From positions 1 through 64,000 of the forward strand of contig NZ_FNYH01000003.1 in assembly GCF_900108915.1 (NCBI RefSeq): DNA of 64,000 bases, in the 5' to 3' direction. This DNA comes from Allopseudospirillum japonicum (GTDB lineage: Bacteria; Pseudomonadota; Gammaproteobacteria; Pseudomonadales; Halomonadaceae). The first letter of the stretch is position 1; every line of letters begins with the position of its first letter. Both the position numbers and the translations under genes were made by a program. The notes below the pieces were generated by a model that made no database searches, had not been told where the DNA came from, and saw only the letters and a list, made by a program, of their open reading frames with translations. Below, in pieces: positions 9,187 through 18,091 of the stretch.

Positions 9187-10098
9187 TTATTTATCAGTTG
9201 AGGCTGCTAATGTGGCCCAGGCCATCTTGAGTACATCGACCGTAGCAGCCACATCATGCACACGCAGAATATGGCTGCCTTGTAACCCAGCGATTAAAGC
9301 AAGGCTTAAACTCCCTGCTAGGCGCTGTTCAACTGGACGGTCCAAAACTTGGCCGATCATACTTTTGCGCGACATGCCCACCAACAAGGGATAACCTAAG
9401 GCGTGTAATTGCGTCATTTGCCGTAATAGATAGAGATTATGTTGGCAGGTTTTGCCAAAACCAAACCCGGGATCAAGTATCAGCTGGTGCGCTGGGATCC
9501 CTGCAGCCTGTGCCGCTTGGACACGTGCTTGTAAAAAGGCACTCACCTCTTGCACGATATTTTGATATTGGGGTGCAGCCTGCATGGTTTGTGGCTCACC
9601 TTGCATATGCATTAAACAAACGGGGAGGCCGGTTGCTGCTGCAGCTTCTAAGGCGCCGGGGCGTTGCAAGGCACGCACGTCATTAATTAAAAAAGCACCC
9701 GCTTGTGCGGATGCTTGTATCACTTCCGGCGTACTCGTATCGACAGATACTTTCGCATCTAATTTTTGCACTAAGGCTTCTACAATCGGTACCACCCGAT
9801 CAACTTCTTCTTGCGTACTCACAGGGGCAGCCCCTGGGCGCGTTGATTCTCCCCCAACATCGATGAGGTCTGCGCCCGCTGCTAACATGGCTTGTGCATG
9901 TCGTAGTGCTTGGTCTTGGTGCTGATAACAGCCCCCATCGGAAAACGAATCTGGGGTGACATTTAAAATCCCCATGACCCGTGGACGGTCTAGCACAAGG
10001 CTTTTTCCTGCACCCGTTAAGACAGGCGCTTGCGCAAAATGCGCACTAAGATTCGGCAGACATTCGGCCAGCATGGCTTTGGCCACTCCTTCGATCAT
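9187..10098 (-). CDS. folP: Dihydropteroate synthase
   Basis: The 303-residue TIM-barrel enzyme condenses p-aminobenzoate with a pterin pyrophosphate in folate synthesis and is the target of sulfonamides. Motifs seen: MGILNVTPDSFSDGG, GADLIDVGGESTRPGA and LDPGFGFGKT. It is about 20 residues longer than the E. coli enzyme at the N-terminus. An internal ATG at 10074 with AAGGAG about 11 bases upstream is an alternative start. ftsH, the usual upstream neighbour, is not here; a YeeZ-like gene is. Confidence 0.95.
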   Translation of the reverse strand: MIEGVAKAMLAECLPNLSAHFAQAPVLTGAGKSLVLDRPRVMGILNVTPDSFSDGGCYQHQDQALRHAQAMLAAGADLIDVGGESTRPGAAPVSTQEEVDRVVPIVEALVQKLDAKVSVDTSTPEVIQASAQAGAFLINDVRALQRPGALEAAAATGLPVCLMHMQGEPQTMQAAPQYQNIVQEVSAFLQARVQAAQAAGIPAHQLILDPGFGFGKTCQHNLYLLRQMTQLHALGYPLLVGMSRKSMIGQVLDRPVEQRLAGSLSLALIAGLQGSHILRVHDVAATVDVLKMAWATLAASTDK

Positions 10099-10161
10099 CG
10101 AACAGAAATAAGTTTGCCTAGCTTAACGGAAACCACCACAAAAACCCAAGCTAGCGGTGAT

Positions 10162-11025
10162 TTAGTGTATCTTTTGCGCCTTCCATGCGGCAATCATAGG
10201 CGCATAACCTTCGCGATAACTCGGATAGATCAGCTGGTAACCACTGGCGGTTAATGCTTGGTTGCGACAACGCTTACTGGCATTGCGTCGTAAAGGGGCT
10301 TGCACTTGGGTGGACGTTGGCACGGCTAATTGTGTTGCGATCCATTGCATGACTTCATATAAAGGGGCTGGATCTTGATCTGTGAGCAAGTACACAGGTT
10401 GTAGCGGGAGATTTTGCTGTACTTGCTGCAATAAATGGACACAAGCACCCACGCAATCATCACGATGGATACGGTTAGAATATTGCACCGGATGTGCAGG
10501 GGCACTTTTACCCGCAGCAACTTCACGCAACAAACGTTGGCGTCCAGCGCCATAAATCCCTGAACAACGCAGCACAACACTTTGGCTTGGATAAGCCTGC
10601 ACAAGCGCCTCACCTGCTAGTAGGGTTTCACCGGCAAAACCTGTTGGCTCGGTCGGGCTCGTTTCATCAATCCATTCACCTTGTGTCTGTCCATACACAC
10701 TGGTACTGGAAATCATAAAAATGGCTTTAGGAGCGACCCTTAAATTCGCCAATAAATGACGCACACTGGCAACATAAGCCGCCTGATAAGCTTCTGGTGT
10801 ATAGGTATCCGCGGCCACACTGATCAGCACATAATCCACTTGAGGCAAGGGCTGGGGCGCTTGCGCTTCTTGTGCCATATCCCAAGCAATGCCTTGGATA
10901 GGCGCGGGTAAGGATTCTGGATGACGGCGGATACCGTATAAAGTCCAAGCGTGTTGCTGAAGTTGTTGCGCAATAGCGGTACCTAAATCCCCGCAACCAG
11001 CGATTAGTAAAGAAGGTGAAGGCAT
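10162..11025 (-). CDS. YeeZ-like NAD(P)-dependent epimerase/reductase
   Basis: A 287-residue extended short-chain dehydrogenase-type protein. The N-terminal nucleotide-binding motif LLIAGCGDLGTAIAQQL is the GCGDLG form typical of the YeeZ branch. SSTSVYGQTQGEWIDE holds the catalytic-type Ser/Tyr region, and RCSGIYGAGR follows. Substrate unknown. It reads toward folP with a 63-bp gap, so cotranscription is possible. The upstream intergenic region carries the dispersed repeat at 11172-11220. Confidence 0.8.
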   Translation of the reverse strand: MPSPSLLIAGCGDLGTAIAQQLQQHAWTLYGIRRHPESLPAPIQGIAWDMAQEAQAPQPLPQVDYVLISVAADTYTPEAYQAAYVASVRHLLANLRVAPKAIFMISSTSVYGQTQGEWIDETSPTEPTGFAGETLLAGEALVQAYPSQSVVLRCSGIYGAGRQRLLREVAAGKSAPAHPVQYSNRIHRDDCVGACVHLLQQVQQNLPLQPVYLLTDQDPAPLYEVMQWIATQLAVPTSTQVQAPLRRNASKRCRNQALTASGYQLIYPSYREGYAPMIAAWKAQKIH

Positions 11026-11171
11026 CTTGATTACCCTGAGTAAGGATTGATAGTGACAACCCCCCGCCCAAGTGGACAGAGTTTCTCATGACGAATGCGA
11101 ACAAGTATTGTGCTTGATCCAATTCAAGTTCCTAGCGAATATCAAAGTCACAATACCAGCTTCTTTCAAGT

Positions 11172-11220
11172 TGATTAGCCTTTCATCCTGATTCGATTTT
11201 ACGCGACTTTGCTAAAATGA
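11172..11220 (-). repeat. Dispersed repeat, stem-deleted copy
   Basis: This stretch shares TGATTAGCC-TTTCATCC and the ACGCG...TTTGCTAAAA end with the elements at 113-173 and 28707-28756, but the central CGCCC/GGGCG stem is lost. It probably descends from the same element. It lies between the divergent YeeZ-like and glycosyltransferase genes. Confidence 0.4.
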
Positions 11221-11297
11221 AGACTCACACAAGCCTTTGCGCTTAGCTAAGTGTTTGATATATTGGACGCTTGAGCGATGAAATGGGGGCAAGTGTG

Positions 11298-12380
11298 ATG
11301 CCAACGGCCAAGCAAAAAATTCTCGTGGTACGTAATGATAAAATAGGCGATTTTATGCTTGCTTGGCCTGCATTAAAGTTATTGCGCCACCAATTGCCTG
11401 AAGCAGAAATCCATGTCCTTGTTCCGACCTACACACATCCGCTAGCACAAGCTTGTCCTTGGGTGGATCAGAGTATTCTCGACCCCGGACCTAAAGCACA
11501 TAAAAAACAGCAAAAAGCTTTAATCGCAAACTTAAAATCTCAAGGTTATGATGCCGCATTAACCTTGTTTTCTACTTGGCGTACAGGACGTTTGCTCGCG
11601 CGTGCCAAAGTTCCTTTGCGGGTGGCCCCTGCAACTAAACTCGCACAGCTATGGTATACCCATACGCTTAAACAAAGACGCTCACGTTCAGAAAAGCCCG
11701 AATGGCGTTACAACCTTGAGCTTGCGCATTTTATGTTAGAAGCCATGGGTGAGTTAGTCTTACCTGTGAATCCGCCTTTTTGGCCTTTAAGCCGCGAACA
11801 AAGAACCCAACAAAAAGATTGGCTACAACGCCAATATGCCCTGCCTAAAGCCCGTCCTTGGTTTTTCTTACATACTGGATCTGGTGGCTCTGCGGTTAAT
11901 TTGGATGCCTATCAATATTTAGAGCTCGCCACAGCACTCAGCCAACGTTTGCAAGGCCAACCTTGGTGGATTTTGACCGCAGGCCCAGATGAAGAGGCGC
12001 AAGCTTTATGGTTACAAGATCAATTATTAGAACGTGATATAGAAGCGAGTGTTTACCCTTCCAAACATGGGCTTTCCAGCTTCGCCCTGAGTTTAAGTGC
12101 GGCAGACTTGTTTATTTCTGGCTCGACAGGCCTTTTGCATATCGCTGGTGCTTTGGATGTGCCAACCGTCGGTTTTTATCCAGGACACAAATCAGCCACG
12201 AGTCTCCGTTGGCAAACCTGTAATAGTGAAAGACGCACTTGGGCAATATCACCACCAGAAGGTGGTGATACCAGTGATATGCACCGTATTCGTCCGCAAG
12301 ATGCTGCTTTAGAGATTACCCGTTATTGGGAAGCTTTGGCTGCTGCAATGCCCAAAGACTGGCATACTTCACAAAAGTAG
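11298..12380 (+). CDS. Glycosyltransferase family 9 (heptosyltransferase-like)
   Basis: A 360-residue cytoplasmic GT-B enzyme of the ADP-heptose:LPS heptosyltransferase family. The N-terminus ILVVRNDKIGDFMLAWPAL is the GT9 signature, and the C-terminal donor site includes FISGSTGLLHIAGALDVPTVGFY. It probably adds a sugar to the LPS inner core. The ATG at 11298 is chosen because GGGGG lies 8 bases upstream and the family motif begins right after it; TTG 11271 and ATG 11283 are alternatives. Its 3' end overlaps the convergent family 2 glycosyltransferase gene by 65 bp. Confidence 0.88.
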   Translation: MPTAKQKILVVRNDKIGDFMLAWPALKLLRHQLPEAEIHVLVPTYTHPLAQACPWVDQSILDPGPKAHKKQQKALIANLKSQGYDAALTLFSTWRTGRLLARAKVPLRVAPATKLAQLWYTHTLKQRRSRSEKPEWRYNLELAHFMLEAMGELVLPVNPPFWPLSREQRTQQKDWLQRQYALPKARPWFFLHTGSGGSAVNLDAYQYLELATALSQRLQGQPWWILTAGPDEEAQALWLQDQLLERDIEASVYPSKHGLSSFALSLSAADLFISGSTGLLHIAGALDVPTVGFYPGHKSATSLRWQTCNSERRTWAISPPEGGDTSDMHRIRPQDAALEITRYWEALAAAMPKDWHTSQK

Positions 12381-13101
12381 AATGCGCCGATAATAGGGCT
12401 AACAGTAAGCCTTGGCGACCATCTAAAAAACCTGCTTTCACAAGGTACATGCGCATAAAACAAGCCAGCCCATGTAGGATGCCTTGGCTTAAAGAAGCGC
12501 TTTTGCCTTGCTGATGTCTTTGCTGTGCCCATGCTTGTGCATAATGCGCGGACTTTTCCAAATAATGGCGTATATCTTGATAAGTAAAGTGCAACAAATC
12601 ACCGTTTAACGTTGCTACCGGTAATTGCTGGGGGTTCTCTAATTTCTCATGCACCAAGGCCGCATTATAACCTGCGGATTGACGCGGATATAAACGTGCC
12701 ACCTGATCCGGATACCAACCTGAATGGCGAATAAAACGCCCAAAACACCAGCTCAGGCGTTTTAATTGATAAATTTTTTGTGCCGGTTGTTGGATGATCT
12801 GTTGGATCTCCTGCGCTAGTTCTGGTGTGATGCGCTCGTCAGCATCTAGCATGAGCACCCAAGCACCCTGTGCATAAGCTTGCGCTTTTTGTCGCTGTAC
12901 ACCAAAGCCTTGCCAATGCGTATCCACATAAATTTTATCGGTAAATTGAGCGGCAATCTCTAAACTAGCATCCGTGCTCCCACTATCGAGAATAATAATC
13001 TCATCTGCCCAAGCAACGCTTGATAAACAGGCGTTGAGATGCTGGGCTTCGTTTTTAATAATCAGGACGACACTTAAACGCACTTGCATCAGGGAATCCA
13101 T
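12316..13101 (-). CDS. Glycosyltransferase family 2 (WaaE/KdtX-like)
   Basis: The 261-residue GT-A enzyme begins LSVVLIIKNEAQHLNACL and has the nucleotide-sugar/metal site VLMLDADERI. It resembles the LPS core glucosyltransferases of the WaaE/KdtX type, including the RHSGWYPDQVARLYPR block. AAGGGG lies 6 bases before the ATG. That site is inside the hairpin that ends the upstream HDOD transcript (13107-13122). Its last 65 bp overlap the convergent GT9 gene. Confidence 0.88.
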   Translation of the reverse strand: MDSLMQVRLSVVLIIKNEAQHLNACLSSVAWADEIIILDSGSTDASLEIAAQFTDKIYVDTHWQGFGVQRQKAQAYAQGAWVLMLDADERITPELAQEIQQIIQQPAQKIYQLKRLSWCFGRFIRHSGWYPDQVARLYPRQSAGYNAALVHEKLENPQQLPVATLNGDLLHFTYQDIRHYLEKSAHYAQAWAQQRHQQGKSASLSQGILHGLACFMRMYLVKAGFLDGRQGLLLALLSAHSTFVKYASLWALQQPKLPNNG

Positions 13102-13106
13102 AAAAC

Positions 13107-13122
13107 GCCCCTTATTGGGGGC
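13107..13122 (-). terminator. Terminator/attenuator hairpin between HDOD and GT2 genes
   Basis: On the minus strand GCCCC pairs with GGGGC across a short loop and is followed by GTTTT. It ends the HDOD transcript, but the 3' arm also holds the AAGGGG ribosome binding site of the glycosyltransferase gene, so read-through RNA would have this site sequestered. Confidence 0.6.
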
Positions 13123-13132
13123 TTTGCAGCCA

Positions 13133-14566
13133 TTAATGATGTTTTTCCAACATATGCACTAGGGTATCGAGTTCCCCTTCCAAATTCTGTAGGTGGGCAA
13201 GCACTTCCTTCGCCTCGACAGCTTGGAGATGCAAACGCTCATACAAGGCCAAAGGTAAACGCTCAAATTGGTGCTCCATATAAGGATGCAGTAATTGATG
13301 TGCCAAGTATAAGAGGTTGGCATATTTATGATGTTTACCCACATAGGCAGGGTTGTATTGCTGGCGTACCGCAATACAAACTTCCTCCGGTAACCCCCAA
13401 GCTTGGAATAAATGGCTCGCGATTTGCTCACGGGTAATTCCAAACAAAAAGCGCTCCAAATACATAGGAGGCACATGCGGATTGGCTTCTTGATAGCGGC
13501 AATATAAAGAGAAATAAGGTGGAAAAACTTCTGCCAAGACTAAATAACCAAAGTTATGCAATAAACCCGCCAAATAACTCAAACCTGTATAAGGGCGATG
13601 TACAGGCTGAATTTTTTTCACCAGGGTTTCGACCAATAAGGCACGACGCACCGCATCACGCCAATAACTTTGGTAACCATGAACGCCATCACTGGGCATT
13701 TGTAAATGTCGACCCATAGCTAAGCCTAAGGCAAGATTCATGGTCAAATCATAACCAAGCACACGAATCACAGCATCATGGATGGAGCGAATCGAGCCGG
13801 GAACGCCATAATAGGGCGAGTTTGCCCAGCTAATCACTTGTGAGGCTAAACTTGGGTCAGACTCAATCACACTAGCTAATTCAGCGTTACTGGCTTCTTC
13901 TTGGGTATGTAGCTCTAGAATACTTTGCGCACTCACAGGTAAAGGCGCAATTTCGATACTCTCTTCTAAACGCGCACGGATGCGTCTTGAGGTAATGGTT
14001 TCAATCGCTTGGCGGATTTCTTCTTCATCATTATGCGGTGCGTTTAAATTTGGGCGCGTTTCTGCCAAAGGTACTGCAAAAATGGCATGTTCGATTTGTG
14101 GACTCGTTTCCAAAAGATGCGCATATTCGCTGGGGCTAAATTCCAGCAGCTGACGCGGATCACCGGATTCAATAAAAATTTTATCTGCCTTAAGTACACG
14201 CTCATCAATCCATAAAGGCATCTCCAGCAACTCAGGCAAAGCCGGCAAGGATTGCAGATGATACTTATCTAAAATACTTTGACGCTGCTGCGGACTAATC
14301 GCCCGCCACTGGGGGCCATCTTCACGCAGACGCTGCAAATCTAATAATGTATTTGCGGGAAAAACTGCTTGCACACGCAAGCCCTGTTCATCTTCTAATA
14401 CAGTCGAGCGCATCAATTGATGGGGCTGCGCATAACGTCTTGGTACTTGATGCGCAGCAAGCCCTTGTAGCCGGTCAGAGGTGGCACCCTGCTCAGGGGA
14501 CGATGGCTGCGCTTGTTGCGTGTCTGCACAAGAAGAAGTTACGAGCGGATCACTGGCATTGGCCAT
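13133..14566 (-). CDS. HDOD domain signalling protein with N-terminal YbaK-like region
   Basis: A 477-residue protein. The region around 50-180 resembles the aminoacyl-tRNA deacylase-associated (YbaK-like) domain found fused to HDOD in pseudomonads. The HDOD domain follows, with PLPVSAQSILEL, VIESDPSLASQVISWANS and the YLAGLLHNFG motif. HDOD proteins lack the metal-binding HD pair and act as signalling scaffolds in motility, biofilm and stress control; the partner here is unknown. ATG 14566 is chosen over GTG 14575 because AGGTG lies just upstream. Confidence 0.82.
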   Translation of the reverse strand: MANASDPLVTSSCADTQQAQPSSPEQGATSDRLQGLAAHQVPRRYAQPHQLMRSTVLEDEQGLRVQAVFPANTLLDLQRLREDGPQWRAISPQQRQSILDKYHLQSLPALPELLEMPLWIDERVLKADKIFIESGDPRQLLEFSPSEYAHLLETSPQIEHAIFAVPLAETRPNLNAPHNDEEEIRQAIETITSRRIRARLEESIEIAPLPVSAQSILELHTQEEASNAELASVIESDPSLASQVISWANSPYYGVPGSIRSIHDAVIRVLGYDLTMNLALGLAMGRHLQMPSDGVHGYQSYWRDAVRRALLVETLVKKIQPVHRPYTGLSYLAGLLHNFGYLVLAEVFPPYFSLYCRYQEANPHVPPMYLERFLFGITREQIASHLFQAWGLPEEVCIAVRQQYNPAYVGKHHKYANLLYLAHQLLHPYMEHQFERLPLALYERLHLQAVEAKEVLAHLQNLEGELDTLVHMLEKHH

Positions 14567-14844
14567 AGAGCACACCTAATCAAAAATGAAATGGTATCGG
14601 GCATGACCTTTTACTAAAGATCAACAACTGGCAGGAAGCGAGCAGAAATCGATTCCCGAATACATCTAGAGTACCAGATGCTCAAGCTGCATGGATAGCC
14701 TATCAGGCGGTTGCACTTATTTTCTTTCCCCATTATAGCCAGCTTTTTCTGGTAGGTATCCGCGGAAATTTGTGATTTTTACGTCAAACCCTTACGCATT
14801 TATCTTACAAAACACAGCTATTTGTATCTTTGTAAGAACTTCTG

Positions 14845-16983
14845 TTAAACCTCGCCATAGTGAGTCGCCTCTTGTAGCCAAGTTTCTACCACCAGATTCA
14901 GCTGGGATTGTGGTAACTGGGAAGCCATTTGATGAATCCAAGGAATCAGATGTGCGTGTTGATTCAGATCCGCAGCACGCATATGAGCTAGCCCCGTTTG
15001 CCGTGTTCCCAAAACCTCACCAGGGCCACGTAATTCCAGATCTTTTTGTGCCAACCAAAAACCATCTTGCGAGGTACGCATCGCTTGCAGCCGCGCTTTG
15101 CTGGCGTCACTTAAGGGAGTGCCATATAAAAGGACACAAAAGCTTTGCTGCGAACCACGACCTACACGCCCACGCAATTGATGCAGTTGCGCTAGCCCTA
15201 AACGTTCTGGATTTTCAATCACCATCACACTGGCATTAGGAACATCAACACCCACTTCAATCACAGTCGTAGCCACCAAAACATCTAAATCCCCCGCTTT
15301 AAATGCCTGCATCACCGCCTGTTTTTGCTTAGCTTGTAAACGTCCATGCACTAAACCAACCCGTAAATCCGTTAAGGCTTCAGTCAATTCTAGATACGTT
15401 TTCTCTGCAGCCTGCGCACTTAAAACATCAGATTCTTCAATCAGGGTACATACCCAATACACTTGGCGTTGCGCTTGACAAGCCGCCGCTACACGGGCAA
15501 TCACTTCTTTTCTGCGCGCATCGGCAAGGGTCACTGTTTGGATGCCTTGGCGTCCTGGAGGCAGTTCATCAATAATGGAAACATCCAAATCTGCATAAGC
15601 ACACATGGCCAAGGTACGTGGAATGGGGGTGGCGGTCATAATCAATTGGTGCGCTGTGTGCTGTCGGGACTTATTACGGAGTGCTAGCCTTTGATGCACA
15701 CCAAATCTATGCTGTTCGTCAATAATCACCAGGCCTAGGTTGTCAAATTCAACATCCGCTTGAAAAAGTGCATGGGTTCCTATCGCAATTTGAATGTCCC
15801 CAACAGCGAGCTTAGCTAAAGTGGCTTGCCGCGCTTTGTTACGGCCTTTTCCTGTGAGCAACTCAACATGGATATTTAAAGGCGTACACCATTGACCAAA
15901 ATTCTCTGCGTGTTGCTCCGCCAGCAATTCTGTGGGGGCCATGAGAGCCACTTGATAGCCGCTAGCGACGGCCGCTAACGCGGCCATTGCAGCTACCAAG
16001 GTTTTCCCCGAACCCACATCCCCTTGTAATAACCGCAACATGGGACGTGCTTGTTGTAGATCTTGGCGGATTTCCGCCACCACTTTTTGTTGCGCCCGAG
16101 TCGGTTGGAAATGCAGTTGCGCTAAAAAAGCCGCATCTTGTTGCGGATCTGCATGTAATACGGGCGCACCTAAACTTTGTAAACGACGTCTTAATCCTTG
16201 CAAAGCCCCTTGATGCGCTAGCAACTCATCGACAGCTAAACGAATTTGTGCTGGGTGCTGTTGGTTGGCAAGTAATTCTGCTTGATAGTACATAGGTGGC
16301 ATTTGGTGCAACATACAAAGTGCTTGCCAAGTGCTTAAATCCCGTACGCTTAACCCTGTGTGTGTACAAGGGCTTGCTAGCTCAGCTGGCCAAAGATAGG
16401 AAATGCTAGGCCAAGCTTGCGCAGGTACTTGTTGCAACAAAGTGACCAATAAACGCCGTAATCTTCCTTGGTGCAAGCCCTCAGTACTGGCATAAATCGG
16501 GGTGAGATAGGTATCTGCCACTAAAGGAGCATCCGCTTCTAAGCACTGATAATCCGGATGTGCCATTTCCCAGCCGATCCCTTGGTAAGCTAAACGTACC
16601 TCACCAAAACACAGCACCCTTTGCTGGAGTTTAAAATGATGTTGCAAATAAGCCGCTTGATGAAAAAAGCGTACTTGCAAAGGTGGTGTCTGCGGATCTT
16701 GCTGCGAACTGGCATCTTGCAAATACGCAATAAAAGAAGGTCGCCGGCCAGAGATCTTTTGTGTACGTACCACATAAGCATCGACCACCGCTTGTTGGCC
16801 AAGGATTAGCGCTTGAATCGGCGTAATTTGGGTACGATCTTGATAACGGTTGGGCAAGTGCAATAAAGCATCTTGTACTGAGATTAAACCAAGGCGTTTA
16901 AGTTGGGCTGCAAGGCGTGCGTTGACCCCTGAGCAAGCACTCAGAGGTGTATCCAGGGATAGAGAGTCGCTTACAGCTTGCAT
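14845..16983 (-). CDS. recG: ATP-dependent DNA helicase RecG
   Basis: The 712-residue helicase remodels stalled replication forks and migrates branched DNA. The N-terminal wedge domain includes LHLPNRYQDRT. Helicase motifs seen: Walker A LLQGDVGSGKTLVA, Walker B IIDEQHRFGVHQR, TATPIPRTLAM, VATTVIEVGVDVPNA and QLRGRVGRG. The first 13 bases overlap the 3' end of oxyR, so translational coupling with oxyR is likely. This oxyR-recG order is familiar from pseudomonads. The 268 bp after the stop hold the HDOD gene promoter region and no gene. Confidence 0.96.
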   Translation of the reverse strand: MQAVSDSLSLDTPLSACSGVNARLAAQLKRLGLISVQDALLHLPNRYQDRTQITPIQALILGQQAVVDAYVVRTQKISGRRPSFIAYLQDASSQQDPQTPPLQVRFFHQAAYLQHHFKLQQRVLCFGEVRLAYQGIGWEMAHPDYQCLEADAPLVADTYLTPIYASTEGLHQGRLRRLLVTLLQQVPAQAWPSISYLWPAELASPCTHTGLSVRDLSTWQALCMLHQMPPMYYQAELLANQQHPAQIRLAVDELLAHQGALQGLRRRLQSLGAPVLHADPQQDAAFLAQLHFQPTRAQQKVVAEIRQDLQQARPMLRLLQGDVGSGKTLVAAMAALAAVASGYQVALMAPTELLAEQHAENFGQWCTPLNIHVELLTGKGRNKARQATLAKLAVGDIQIAIGTHALFQADVEFDNLGLVIIDEQHRFGVHQRLALRNKSRQHTAHQLIMTATPIPRTLAMCAYADLDVSIIDELPPGRQGIQTVTLADARRKEVIARVAAACQAQRQVYWVCTLIEESDVLSAQAAEKTYLELTEALTDLRVGLVHGRLQAKQKQAVMQAFKAGDLDVLVATTVIEVGVDVPNASVMVIENPERLGLAQLHQLRGRVGRGSQQSFCVLLYGTPLSDASKARLQAMRTSQDGFWLAQKDLELRGPGEVLGTRQTGLAHMRAADLNQHAHLIPWIHQMASQLPQSQLNLVVETWLQEATHYGEV

Positions 16984-17873
16984 TGACCTATCGCCTGCGA
17001 AAGCGCATCAATCGCTTTGGGACGCGTAAAACTCGCCCGCCATGCTAAACCGACGGTCCGCATAGGTGCAGGCGCGACAAAAGGGCGCGTACATAATACG
17101 GAAGGTGCGTATAAGCTTGCACCTGCCGCAGAGTGCGGTAACACTGTGATTCCTAAACCAGAAGCCACCATATGGCGTAAGGTTTCTAGCGATCCGCCTT
17201 CTGCAATTAGGGTATTTTCAGGATTATTTAAATTTGCATTCAGTGCAGGACAAGCTTCTAAAAGTTGATCACGAAAGCAATGCCCTTGCCCCAATAAAAG
17301 TAATTTCTCTTTCACTAGCCAATCTTTCGGGATTTTTTGATGTTGCGCCCAAGGATGCTGGCATGGCATCAGAACTTCAAAAGGCTCATCATATAAAGGC
17401 AAGGTCACCACATCTGATTCGGTAAAAGGCAAGGCAACAATCACTGCATCCAGCTCCCCTGCACGCAGGCGCTGCCTCAATACAGAGGTGAAATTTTCCT
17501 CGATATACAAGGGCATTTGTGGGCTGGTATCTTGTAGTTGGGGCACTAAATGTGGAAATAAATAAGGACCTATAGTGTAAATCGCACCCACACGCAAAGG
17601 CACACTCAGTTGATCTTGGCCCTCTTTGGCTAGGTTTTTCAGCACATCGACCTGTTCAAGTACACGTTGGGCTTGCTGCAAAATACGCTCACCCATAGGG
17701 GTAATATGCACGGCACTTTTACTGCGCTCAAACAGATTGATACCCAGTTCATCCTCTAGCTTTTTCACTGCAACTGAGAGAGTCGGTTGACTGACAAAAC
17801 AACGTTGTGCGGCACGGCCAAAGTGGCGTTCACGCGCAAGAGTGACAATGTAGCGGAGTTCCGTTAATGTCAT
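16971..17873 (-). CDS. oxyR: Hydrogen-peroxide sensor and regulator OxyR
   Basis: A 300-residue LysR-family regulator starting MTLTELRYIVTLARERHFG. The redox pair sits in GHCFRDQLLEAC, with the two cysteines nine residues apart exactly as Cys199 and Cys208 in E. coli. Oxidation forms a disulfide that switches on catalase and peroxiredoxin genes. ATG 17873 has GAGG 8 bases upstream; the GTG at 17882 is unlikely. A palindrome at 17962-17978 upstream may be an autoregulatory site. A peroxiredoxin-glutaredoxin gene lies 2.3 kb upstream on the same strand, beyond speA. Confidence 0.95.
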   Translation of the reverse strand: MTLTELRYIVTLARERHFGRAAQRCFVSQPTLSVAVKKLEDELGINLFERSKSAVHITPMGERILQQAQRVLEQVDVLKNLAKEGQDQLSVPLRVGAIYTIGPYLFPHLVPQLQDTSPQMPLYIEENFTSVLRQRLRAGELDAVIVALPFTESDVVTLPLYDEPFEVLMPCQHPWAQHQKIPKDWLVKEKLLLLGQGHCFRDQLLEACPALNANLNNPENTLIAEGGSLETLRHMVASGLGITVLPHSAAGASLYAPSVLCTRPFVAPAPMRTVGLAWRASFTRPKAIDALSQAIGQCKL

Positions 17874-17936
17874 AGGAGCCACCTCGAAGAAGTTGGGCTG
17901 TCGTCCGCATCAGCGCTCGAAAACAAACCTTTATAC

Positions 17937-17978
17937 TGGCAAGGCTTGCCATGAGAACTAATAGTTTTATAAAAACTA
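17937..17978 (-). promoter_or_regulatory. Two palindromes in the oxyR upstream region
   Basis: 17937-17951 is an odd-length palindrome TGGCAAGGCTTGCCA. 17962-17978 is TAGTTTT-ATA-AAAACTA, flanked by a direct repeat of CTAATAG. The second is centred about 97 bp before the oxyR ATG and contains ATAG-like elements, so it is a candidate binding site for OxyR itself. Confidence 0.4.
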
Positions 17979-18045
17979 ATAGCTTTCCTTAATCAAAGGA
18001 GTGTAGCAGAAATTTTTATCCGTCCGCAGACTTTCAGTTACACCA

Positions 18046-18066
18046 CCTCGCCCTAGGCAGCGAGGC
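18046..18066. repeat. GC-rich hairpin downstream of speA
   Basis: CCTCGC (plus strand) pairs with GCGAGG across a short loop. It lies 26 bp after the speA stop. It may be a remnant of the dispersed CTCGCCC hairpin family or part of the speA 3' end; there is no T run to make it a clear terminator. Confidence 0.35.
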
Positions 18067-18091
18067 GGCATTTGAAATATCCCTGAAGTTT

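Noticed and set aside
10727-11122. 131-residue minus-strand frame overlapping the YeeZ-like gene start
   Set aside because: Out-of-frame shadow of the epimerase-type gene, which has a clear nucleotide-binding motif.
14772-15239. 155-residue plus-strand frame
   Set aside because: Mostly antisense to the C-terminus of recG; no motif or start signal.
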